Source of the DNA: Anaerobacillus sp.
GTDB taxonomy: Bacteria; Bacillota; Bacilli; Bacillales_H; Anaerobacillaceae
Assembly: GCA_007120055.1 (NCBI GenBank)
Contig: SKOL01000247.1
Location: 1 to 9,576, forward strand
DNA: 9,576 nt
Direction of reading: 5' to 3'
Below, one piece after another: positions 1 to 6,643 of this stretch (position 1 is the stretch's first letter; each line of letters begins with the position of its first letter). Under the pieces are notes generated by a model. That model was not told the origin of the DNA, did no database searches, and saw only the letters and a program-made list of their open reading frames with translations. Both the position numbers and the translations under genes were made by a program.

Positions 1-915
1 CTTAGTGTGAAAGAGGTAGACAAAGAAACATACAGAGTACAGGAAATCGAACAAAAGTTATTTTATAACTCAGATAACAACGAAGCTAATAATTGGGTAA
101 GAGCACCCCTTAAAAAGTGTCCTAAGTTCGATGCCCCACAACTCACTAATGCAATAAACATAAAACAAGATGGTTCTGGAAAAATGGTTCCATATGGGTT
201 TGGTTACATGCACAATAATAGTAATAATGTAATGCAAAGTGATCAGTATGTAGGACTGTATTCATCTGCTTTTTCTGATGGCCATGGTGTACCTATTAAT
301 AAAGATAATTTAATGAGAGCTGTGGCATTATTCGCTGCTCGGAAAAGTGTAATTAGAAGTTGGATTAATGACAAAGATGAATTTCTTATACCAGATTATG
401 AGCACGAAGACTACACATTATGGAATAACAACGCATTAATCTATTCACTTTTTCACTCAGCCTCAAATCAATCCTCATTAAGAAACATTGAATATAAGCA
501 AGAAATGTGCAATATTAATAATCACTTTTTTTACTTATCAAATTGTGATATCAAAGAACTTGCTGATAAGTTTTATTTTCAAGAACTTTATAATGACGCA
601 AAAAGATTTTCTTCCCACAAACCTTATGTGAACATGAAACTTGAGGATTTAACCCTATCCCCTGAAGCTACCTTAGTATTAGATAAAGCTAGAAAGCTAG
701 TAAAAATTTCAATACCTTACCGAAAAACTCAACATGAATTATTTCCAGAATTCCATTTACAAGCTTGGGATGCTGGCTGGTATCAAATAAGAAAAGGAAT
801 TCTAGAAAAGGTACCAGAATTGAATGATGAATTAAATGAGTTTAAAGTGCTTTATAAAGAATTAGAGTTATTAGTCCGAGAAGGTGTATATAAGTACAGT
901 TTTCTAAAAGAATAA
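1..915 (+). CDS. C-terminal part of a DNA methyltransferase-like restriction-modification protein (5' partial)
   Basis: The frame is open to the left edge (a GTG lies at 7-9 but has no visible ribosome binding site), so this is most likely the 3' part of a longer gene. No S-adenosylmethionine motif and no NPPY-type catalytic motif is present in the visible 302 residues. The C-terminal pattern is what I recognise: WINDKDEFLIPDY around residues 119-131 (counting from the GTG), WNNNALIYSLFHSASNQSSL around 139-158, LSPEATLVLDKARKLV at 217-232, WDAGWYQIRK at 254-263, and a last segment of the form FKxLYKELExLVREGVYKYSFL. Recollected Eco57I-type N6-adenine methyltransferase proteins of restriction systems end this way (LSPEAxxVL, then DxGWYQI, then VYxxGFL). 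This region probably follows the catalytic domain and could help target recognition. It converges on the minus-strand defence genes and has no obvious terminator directly after the stop. The family assignment rests on memory of the pattern, not on a search. Confidence 0.5.
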   Translation, partial: LSVKEVDKETYRVQEIEQKLFYNSDNNEANNWVRAPLKKCPKFDAPQLTNAINIKQDGSGKMVPYGFGYMHNNSNNVMQSDQYVGLYSSAFSDGHGVPINKDNLMRAVALFAARKSVIRSWINDKDEFLIPDYEHEDYTLWNNNALIYSLFHSASNQSSLRNIEYKQEMCNINNHFFYLSNCDIKELADKFYFQELYNDAKRFSSHKPYVNMKLEDLTLSPEATLVLDKARKLVKISIPYRKTQHELFPEFHLQAWDAGWYQIRKGILEKVPELNDELNEFKVLYKELELLVREGVYKYSFLKE

Positions 916-1078
916 AATTTTGAGAATATTAAAATCCAATTTCAAACAGCACAATTACACACTCAGACACGATATTTTTTATCCTGAAAATCCATATTAT
1001 AGGTGAACATATTTATTTAGCTCTCTTGACAATTGCTTGAAACGAGATTATTTGAAAAATAGCGAGGATCAAACAATT

Positions 1079-1105
1079 AGCTCGACAAGGGGTGACTGTC
1101 GAGCT
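1079..1105. repeat. Perfect 9-bp inverted repeat (hairpin), possible terminator or operator
   Basis: AGCTCGACA (1079-1087) is followed by a 9-base spacer (aggggtgac) and the exact reverse complement TGTCGAGCT (1097-1105). The arms are far more GC-rich than their surroundings. Neither strand has a good T-run after the stem (rightward TTACTACCTTTCTTTG, leftward AATTGTTTG), so a standard intrinsic terminator is not convincing. It lies about 165 bp past the + strand gene, where a terminator would be useful. A protein-binding dyad or a recombination-site remnant is equally possible. Confidence 0.5.
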
Positions 1106-1240
1106 TACTACCTTTCTTTGAATTCTACTTAAGGTTAAATTAATGCGTAGTCCCCACTTTACCATCTGTTAGACTTCGGGATGATACACTTGTACTCGAA
1201 AGCCCTATAAAGGAGTAACCTTTAAACAAATATCTGTATT

Positions 1241-1617
1241 TCACCTTGGATAATTGCCGAAGCGAAAGAAAAAAGAGGCACGATCCGCGATAAATGGGTT
1301 ATATCCATTTATCTGTCTTTTATAGGAAGATGATATCCCTTTGTCTTCCTTGTTATGATCAACAAAATTTTTACGAAAAGCATCAATATTAATAATCATC
1401 ACTCGGATACTATTTGCTGTTGCAAATTTTTGAACTTGATTTAACTTTTACGATTTATAATATAAATGAAGTACTCTAAAAACTTATTACTATAAAGGTA
1501 ATTGAAATACTCTTTCGTTATATGTAATGATTTATATACACCTTCCAGAATAGCTGTGGTACATTATAGAAACTTTGTAAAACCGAAGCTGTTTAATTCA
1601 TATATTGTCCGTAGGTA
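1241..1617 (-). pseudogene. Decayed fragment of a type III restriction enzyme Res (helicase) subunit
   Basis: Two adjoining minus-strand frames give colinear pieces of the N-terminal helicase region of type III Res subunits. Frame one (1617 down to about 1443) reads YLRTIYELNSFGFTKFL, a stop, then ILEGVYKSLHITKEYF and NKFLEYFIY. Family members, from memory, read GTGKTYVYLRTIxELN, then GFxKFIIVVPSVAIREGVxKSLxITxEHF. Frame two (1447 down to 1241) takes over with KLNQVQKFATANSIRVMI and INIDAFRKNF, matching the family's SSKLxQVRxFATSNxIQIMIINIDAFRKNF, then decays after INGYNP. The damage seen is one internal stop (TAA in CTA TAA TGT), loss of about two codons of the VVPS segment, and a frameshift near 1445. 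Motif I lies upstream and is not recognisable; motif II (DEPQ) and the nuclease domain are gone. The full protein would be roughly 900-1000 residues, so most has been deleted. The fragment has the same orientation as the live defence genes. Confidence 0.8.
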
Positions 1618-1720
1618 AGGTTAGGAAAAACGATTGTTTAAACTTACATACCAGTCACTTATGATTATTTACTAAGCTATGTTGTTCCTGACGTCAATAC
1701 TATAATTGAGACAACATTTT

Positions 1721-3739
1721 TCATTCCTCGAACTTCTCTCTTAACATGGTGCCACTTGGAAGCTTCCAGTCAGTATATCCGTTTGCACTCCTACCGTATA
1801 ATATACCAGAAGCTGTGGATGGACTTGAGAACTCATAATCTTCTTGCAAGATATAATAATCTCCTTGTAATTGTAATATATTCCGTTCAATTAAACTATT
1901 TCTTAACTCAATATAACTTTGAAGTAGCGAAATACCTACACTAGAAGAAAATTTCGCTCCTTTCTTTACAAGAAAACCTTGTTCCGTAGGATAGCCTGCG
2001 GCTGATACACCTTTGTCATTATCAATATAATATACCTGATCTGTTTGCATATGACTTGTTTCCTTATTTAAATCCCATGCTTTTATCAACAGCTGAATTA
2101 GTTGCTTTTGACGTTTTTTTACTATTGCGGGTGTCCATTCAGTCATTTGTAGAACTTGAGAAGTAAGAGCAAATGAAGTTACACCACCCGATGATTGAAA
2201 ATAGGATGTTTTTTTCTTATTGAATTCATAGTTCTTAGCTTGCGAGTTTTTTGACCTTGTTAATAAAACGAGATTACCTAATTTGTGAACATATTCCTCT
2301 GGTTTAGCAAATTGTTTCAACCACTCACTTCCTTCTTTTGGAGTTTGAGGTAGTACGTGTTCAACTGTTATAACTGAATGATTATAGAAAGGTTGCCCCT
2401 TTGTTAAAAGGGAATCTAGTCGCAGTAAAATATATCGCTTTGCAGTGTCTTTTAAATCAATATACACATCGCCTTTTAGAAGTTCTAAAACTTCTTTACG
2501 ATCTATATCTGCTACTTCTAATGTAGAATCCTCAGAAAAAATATCAACACCCCGATCCATCTCTTTTAATACAGCCGAATAACGGGACATTCTCCAATTA
2601 AAATTTCTTCGTAAAATCATACTCGTAGCAGCATAAGTTTCTAATCTATTTAAGAATTCTTCTGTCCGATCACCATAATTACGTATATAGTACATCGCTA
2701 CTGTTATCCAATCCACATTATCAATTCGACCCATTATACTTAGTAACTTCATCATTTGAGGATTGTTGAAATAATACGTCTGGTAATCAACCAGTTTTAA
2801 ATAGATCTCGCTATACGGTATCAAATAATCATCAATGAATCGTTTTCCGTTTATATTTGACAAAATTTCATCATATTCATCTTTTAAGTTTGTGCCACCC
2901 TTACGTTTCTGTATGATCATTCTAATATGTTCAAAAAGTTTATTAAATCTATCACGACCTAAAGCAACTTCTACTTCTTCCCACTTCATTGTGTAATCAT
3001 CCTGCTCATTCTCTAACACATCACCAATTGTACGGGCTTTAATAATATCACTTGACATTAGGTCTAATCCTCTATCATTTAGAACTGTAAAAATACGAAA
3101 TGCAGAATCAAAATTTGGTGTCGATACAACTACAATGTAACAACGGGCTGCGATAACCCCAGGTAAAGTTTTTACAATTGAAGGGCTTAAATTATTTAAA
3201 CGATTAATGAGATAAAGAGCATTTTCTCTTATACACCTTTGACTGTCTGTTTTGGTAACTGTATCACTTTTAATTTTAGCGGTCGCTCCGTCTTCTTGTA
3301 TATAATGCTTAAAAAAAGATTGATCTCTTTTTCTGAGCTGTATCCTATACTGCTCCTTTGTTTGTAAAAGTCTGTTTCCTTCTTGAGCAATCATATTCTT
3401 TATATTACGAGCGTAATCCTCTCCTAAATAATCACGTAATACTCCAAGTAATATGGTAATGGTTGTTAACCTTTGCTGACCATCTAAAACTTCAGCCTGA
3501 TTCCTCCCCTTCTTAACTAATACAATACTTCCTAAAAAATAGGGGTCTCCTCCTTGTGTAATATTTTCTTCTGAAATTGCATGTTGCTCAATAAAATCAA
3601 GCAGATCATCAAGTAAATCCCCAGCTTCATCCGTGGACCATGAATATGGTCTTTGTACTGTTGGAATAGTAAATAAGAAATCATCTGAAAATACTTTATG
3701 TAAAGCCATTTCTTCTGCACTTAATGTCTTTTCCATCAC
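1721..3739 (-). CDS. GmrSD-like type IV restriction nuclease (DUF262-DUF1524-DUF4357)
   Basis: This is a 672-residue single-chain protein of the DUF262/DUF1524 (GmrSD/SspE-like) class. DUF262 spans about residues 12-240. It has IPTVQRPYSW (25-34), the DGQQRLTT motif (86-93), and the hallmark AFRIFTVLNDRGLDL with DIIKA (213-235). This domain binds and hydrolyses nucleotide and senses the target in studied members. DUF1524 is an HNH-type nuclease; here TVEHVLPQ (458-465) and HKLGNLVLLTRSKN (485-498), followed by NSQAKNYEF, supply the His and Asn residues and look intact. The last 50 residues (SPSTASGILYGRSANGYTDW, 639-658) match DUF4357. GmrSD attacks glucosylated hydroxymethylcytosine DNA and SspE attacks unmodified DNA in phosphorothioate-protected hosts. 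No ssp or dnd genes are in view, so the target cannot be chosen. The start is GTG (3737-3739) directly followed by ATG (3734-3736), with AAAGGAGAG at 3746-3754. Spacing fits either codon. Its own promoter and the 411-bp gap suggest it is transcribed apart from the McrBC-like operon. Confidence 0.9.
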   Translation of the reverse strand: MMEKTLSAEEMALHKVFSDDFLFTIPTVQRPYSWSTDEAGDLLDDLLDFIEQHAISEENITQGGDPYFLGSIVLVKKGRNQAEVLDGQQRLTTITILLGVLRDYLGEDYARNIKNMIAQEGNRLLQTKEQYRIQLRKRDQSFFKHYIQEDGATAKIKSDTVTKTDSQRCIRENALYLINRLNNLSPSIVKTLPGVIAARCYIVVVSTPNFDSAFRIFTVLNDRGLDLMSSDIIKARTIGDVLENEQDDYTMKWEEVEVALGRDRFNKLFEHIRMIIQKRKGGTNLKDEYDEILSNINGKRFIDDYLIPYSEIYLKLVDYQTYYFNNPQMMKLLSIMGRIDNVDWITVAMYYIRNYGDRTEEFLNRLETYAATSMILRRNFNWRMSRYSAVLKEMDRGVDIFSEDSTLEVADIDRKEVLELLKGDVYIDLKDTAKRYILLRLDSLLTKGQPFYNHSVITVEHVLPQTPKEGSEWLKQFAKPEEYVHKLGNLVLLTRSKNSQAKNYEFNKKKTSYFQSSGGVTSFALTSQVLQMTEWTPAIVKKRQKQLIQLLIKAWDLNKETSHMQTDQVYYIDNDKGVSAAGYPTEQGFLVKKGAKFSSSVGISLLQSYIELRNSLIERNILQLQGDYYILQEDYEFSSPSTASGILYGRSANGYTDWKLPSGTMLREKFEE

Positions 3740-3745
3740 TTACAC

Positions 3746-3754
3746 CTCTCCTTT
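3746..3754 (-). promoter_or_regulatory. Ribosome binding site of the DUF262 gene
   Basis: On the minus strand AAAGGAGAGGTG precedes GTG ATG. AGGAG lies 8 nt from the GTG, and the following GAGG lies 8 nt from the ATG, so the site does not decide between the two adjacent start codons. The difference is one residue. Confidence 0.7.
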
Positions 3755-3780
3755 GAATGAATAATAAATTTTTAGAATGA

Positions 3781-3809
3781 ATTATTCTGTTTAGATATTA
3801 GCTAGACAA
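3781..3809 (-). promoter_or_regulatory. Candidate sigma-A promoter of the DUF262 gene
   Basis: Reading leftward, TTGTCT (3809-3804) is followed by exactly 17 bases and AATAAT (3786-3781). These are 4/6 and 5/6 matches to TTGACA and TATAAT. A transcription start near 3774 would give a short leader of about 35 bases before the ribosome binding site. The region is very AT-rich, so chance matches are easy. Confidence 0.35.
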
Positions 3810-3936
3810 ATTTCGTATAACAAATTTTAATTAAAATCAAACTTATTTTTCCCACACTCTCTTAGGATGATATTCTCCTTTTCCCTTATACTCAAGGGTT
3901 AAAAACTAGCCCCAAAAATTTATTTTACAATGAAGT

Positions 3937-4044
3937 TTAACTTTTATGACAAACGCCCTTGAATGGCTCAAATCCCCAACATTTAAACAATACGATTGTA
4001 ATAAAAAGACCTATCAAAAATAAAACTATTCTTTACCTTTTTAT
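3937..4044 (-). pseudogene. Possible decayed gene for a small membrane peptide
   Basis: On the minus strand a purine block with six G (4058-4053) lies 8 nt before ATA AAA AGG TAA (4044-4033). After the stop the same frame stays open to TAA at 3939-3937 and encodes IVLFLIGLFITIVLF followed by KCWGFEPFKGVCHKS, a single strongly hydrophobic segment with a short polar tail. One base change (ATA to ATG) and removal of the T in TAA would give a continuous peptide of about 35 residues starting M-K-R. No usable start is present now. Whether it was ever a gene is inference; hydrophobic frames arise easily in AT-rich DNA. Confidence 0.2.
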
Positions 4045-4150
4045 TATCTCTTCCCCCCTCTTTACCACATCATTCAGCTACTGCAACATAAATCCGATTC
4101 TTAAGGGGACCACTAGTTTTTCTTTATCAAATATTCCTTCATCTACTTTT

Positions 4151-6643
4151 CTATATTTTTTCCCGCCTAAAACCAAAACTTTGCAACACTTCACGTATCA
4201 TTTTAAACACACTAGTAGGCTTTCTCGACAACGCTTCTAACCTAACATTTTTCACCGAACCACCACGCCAGATTTCAATATTTTCTGTCTCATAATTAAT
4301 CATCAGCTCGATATCCTTTATTTTATAAGCCTGAACCTTTGTTGCTTCATCAAGCTTATTAGTGTCTAGATCCACTTTTATGCGATCTGAAACTCTTCGA
4401 AGCATGCGCCAGATTTTTACTTCTTCCTTTGATTTCATAAATAGTTCTGGGAGCTCTTTTGCTTCTTTTAACGTATTTAACGTCGTCATTGTATAAGTAG
4501 CGATACCGTAATTCACAGGCTTAATGATTGGAGTGAGATCGTTCCAGTTGTCTACAGAGAAAATGACATTTGCTTCTTCTAAATGAACGGCTGCAATTTT
4601 AGCGTATTTAATGACTCCATTAGTATTCAGCCCAGCTTCTTTACTTACATATAAAGCAACATAAGCTGCTTCTTGCCAACCACTTTTTAGTTGTTCGTTT
4701 AAAATTGAATATGTTTTTTGTTGAATACATTCACGGTATTGTTCTGCCGAAGATACGACACCTACGAGTACTTTTTCATCTAGTGATGATAGCCACTCAT
4801 CTTTTGTCCCTTTTGGTAAAATTCCTTCTTCTAATATTTCTTCGGGACTTTTATCAATGAGATGCTCTACGAATTGTTCCACTAAATCAGTAGCATTGGG
4901 TAGGAATGGTAACCCACCGATATTTACTTCTCCAATATTCTTATAAAAATTATGATGTTGATATGAAAGTTCGTCTCCCCATGGAAATAGGACATAAGCC
5001 CCGAAGGCGTTTCTTTCATAAGGGCCATTTTGTTTTACAACAATTGAATCACGGTAGCGGTGCATCGTATTTATGTCATCTTCTAAAGGACCAGCGGTTT
5101 GATAGCGATTTCCGTAATACGTATTTTCAGCCGCAAAATCAATACGATATTTCGCATCAAAGACATAGTTAAATGAATAGTCTTTGCATTTTTTGGCTAT
5201 CGTTAACATCATGTCTGGTTTTTGTTGTACCGTCGGCAGTCGTCCACCTTTCTTTTGGTACGTCAATTCAATTTTTTCATTAGTCACTGGGTGTTTAAAT
5301 ATTCTTCTAGCAGAAGCATTTGCATCTAAATTGACAAAAATTCCATCGCGATTTACTTTGATGATGTCTTGACTCACCTGTTCATATTTTTTCGATAAAA
5401 TTTGACCGAGCTTTAAATATGTCCAATACTCGTATAGTGTTGCGACGTCTTTTACAGACATTTGGTATAACTTCCCTTGTAAAGAAAGCCCCTTTGAAAC
5501 AGTTAAATAAATTTTAAAGGCATCACGATACCCCGGTGCCATTTGTAACACGAGACTCATCACGGAACGATTAAGAACGCCAATTTCTTTCCAAAATGCA
5601 TTTTTCTCTTTCACAGTAATTCTTTTAATCATCGCCGAAATTTGATCCGTTAAATCTGCATTACTTTCTACCTCTTGGCCACGAAAATTCGTCGTTAGTT
5701 TTTTATATAGATCTTCAAGCTTTTGAAGTAGCCTACTCATCATCCACTTCACATAACGATTTTCGAGTGTGTCATAGGTGAGAGCTTTTTTCATCCTCAA
5801 TCCCTCAACAGGCATCATCGTCTTATTCGAGATTTGAATACCCTTTTCAACTTCTACAAATAAATGAGGTTTTTTCCTTAAATAATTTCTTCCTTTACTA
5901 TCTAACCGTTGCAGCTGATCTCCACGTTTTTTCTCATGAATTTTGATAAGTTTGTGGTGTGGCTGTCGCTCAATTCGATCAAGTGCGTCGATAAAGGTTT
6001 GAAAATGAACACTGATTAATCGGTAAAATTCTGCTAACGATGGAGCTCCATCTAAATTCACTTTTGCTCCGAGATACGTTTTTTTCAAGAAATGATAAGC
6101 AAGATTATAAACTTCATCATTTACTTCTTCTAATAACCGTTGGTAATCTTTTTTGTAATCAAGCTTCGTAGGGAACACTTCAAGGGTAACTTCTAAAATC
6201 GTTTTATTCTCCGATTTAATTTCAAACGTAGAAAGTCCAATATCATTTTGAAAATGTAAGTTTCCTGTTAATAGATACATATTTCCGATATCTACACGAT
6301 CGATCGCTCTTTTAAGTGCTGGATGTTCATGATAAAACGAGAGATCTGCGTCATTTTTAGGAGAGACGATCACTTGGTAAACACTGTTTTCAAAAAAGAT
6401 CGGTCGATGTGTGGAGTGATTGACGAGTGCTTTTTGATCAACGTCAAAAACTCTTATTTCTTCAATTCCTTCGCCATTAACGTCAAACTGCATCAAGTCA
6501 TGAAAATCCATGCTTTGGTATTGGTGTAAGCTTTCATATTTTTGATGATAGGGCTTCCCTTTAATGACTAGGGAGCAATGTTTCGTTTCAATTACAACTA
6601 GCTCTACATCTTCACGAGCCGATCCAGAAGGAAGTAAAGCCAT
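4151..6643 (-). CDS. McrC-like nuclease subunit: DUF2357 and PD-(D/E)XK domains plus a C-terminal extension
   Basis: An 830-residue protein, far longer than E. coli McrC (about 350). Residues 1-330 correspond to the DUF2357 region found in long McrC-type nucleases. A conserved LYEYWTYLKL follows at 403-412. The PD-(D/E)XK core is visible as KPDMML (475-480, Asp477) and FDAKYR (495-500, Asp496 and Lys498), then DDINTMHRYRDSI (522-534), all typical of McrC-like enzymes and apparently intact. Residues from about 615 to 830 form an extra region containing AAYVALYVSKEAGLNTNGVI and KYAKIAAVH. Its alternation of strands resembles PUA/EVE-like reader folds, but that is only a suggestion. The protein should be the DNA- or RNA-cleaving partner activated by the AAA+ motor encoded just upstream. 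The start ATG (6643-6641) has AGGAGG 10 nt upstream and lies inside the preceding gene (32-bp overlap), which implies translational coupling. A gene symbol is withheld because orthology to E. coli mcrC is remote. Confidence 0.9.
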   Translation of the reverse strand: MALLPSGSAREDVELVVIETKHCSLVIKGKPYHQKYESLHQYQSMDFHDLMQFDVNGEGIEEIRVFDVDQKALVNHSTHRPIFFENSVYQVIVSPKNDADLSFYHEHPALKRAIDRVDIGNMYLLTGNLHFQNDIGLSTFEIKSENKTILEVTLEVFPTKLDYKKDYQRLLEEVNDEVYNLAYHFLKKTYLGAKVNLDGAPSLAEFYRLISVHFQTFIDALDRIERQPHHKLIKIHEKKRGDQLQRLDSKGRNYLRKKPHLFVEVEKGIQISNKTMMPVEGLRMKKALTYDTLENRYVKWMMSRLLQKLEDLYKKLTTNFRGQEVESNADLTDQISAMIKRITVKEKNAFWKEIGVLNRSVMSLVLQMAPGYRDAFKIYLTVSKGLSLQGKLYQMSVKDVATLYEYWTYLKLGQILSKKYEQVSQDIIKVNRDGIFVNLDANASARRIFKHPVTNEKIELTYQKKGGRLPTVQQKPDMMLTIAKKCKDYSFNYVFDAKYRIDFAAENTYYGNRYQTAGPLEDDINTMHRYRDSIVVKQNGPYERNAFGAYVLFPWGDELSYQHHNFYKNIGEVNIGGLPFLPNATDLVEQFVEHLIDKSPEEILEEGILPKGTKDEWLSSLDEKVLVGVVSSAEQYRECIQQKTYSILNEQLKSGWQEAAYVALYVSKEAGLNTNGVIKYAKIAAVHLEEANVIFSVDNWNDLTPIIKPVNYGIATYTMTTLNTLKEAKELPELFMKSKEEVKIWRMLRRVSDRIKVDLDTNKLDEATKVQAYKIKDIELMINYETENIEIWRGGSVKNVRLEALSRKPTSVFKMIREVLQSFGFRREKI

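Larger units (their letters stand above)
916..1720. other. 805-bp gene-poor segment between convergent genes
   Basis: No intact gene is visible on either strand. Bases 916-1070 are AT-rich and featureless to me. A perfect dyad sits at 1079-1105. On the minus strand about 1241-1617 is a decayed type III restriction gene fragment. Between that fragment and the stop of the downstream DUF262 gene (1618-1720) I could not follow the homology; the helicase motif I (GTGKT) expected there is not recognisable. A weak hairpin (ATGTTGT at 1679-1685, ACAACAT at 1711-1717, then five T) reads rightward at the junction. Confidence 0.6.
3755..4150. other. Intergenic gap between the McrC-like gene and the DUF262 gene
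   Basis: About 400 bp without an intact gene. Nearest the DUF262 gene it holds the candidate promoter. The centre carries a decayed small hydrophobic frame on the minus strand. I see no hairpin followed by a T-run that would clearly terminate the McrBC-like operon. An imperfect long-range inverted repeat is present: AAAAACTAG-CCCC (3901-3913) against GGGG-acca-CTAGTTTTT (4105-4121). Shorter arms TCAAGGG (3892-3898) and CCCTTGA (3956-3962) also occur. Confidence 0.5.

Noticed and set aside
1290..1312. Perfect 8-bp hairpin ATAAATGG/CCATTTAT with a 7-base loop.
   Set aside because: It falls within the decayed Res reading frame (the INGYNPF region) and is AT-rich, so it is explained as former coding sequence. 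No T-run follows.
1679..1721. Hairpin ATGTTGT...ACAACAT with an inner TCAAT/ATTGA stem and TTTTT, reading rightward at the DUF262 stop.
   Set aside because: The arms are AT-rich with an 8-versus-1 base bulge, and it points away from the DUF262 gene. It is too weak to call a terminator.
1756..1944. Rightward 62-codon frame.
   Set aside because: It lies wholly antisense to the DUF4357 end of the DUF262 gene and has no start signal.
1721..3739. DndB/DGQHR-type regulator as an alternative for the DGQQR protein.
   Set aside because: The FxxLNDRGLxL segment and the C-terminal EH...HKLGNL HNH motif are DUF262/DUF1524 hallmarks not found in DndB.
3959..4240. Rightward 93-codon frame with a hydrophobic stretch.
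   Set aside because: It begins at TTG without a ribosome binding site, overlaps the end of the well-supported DUF2357 gene on the other strand, and is low-complexity (Ser/Thr/Phe-rich), as expected from AT-rich antisense DNA.
4906..5372. Two rightward frames opposite the PD-(D/E)XK domain.
   Set aside because: Both are shadows of the strongly conserved nuclease coding sequence on the minus strand.
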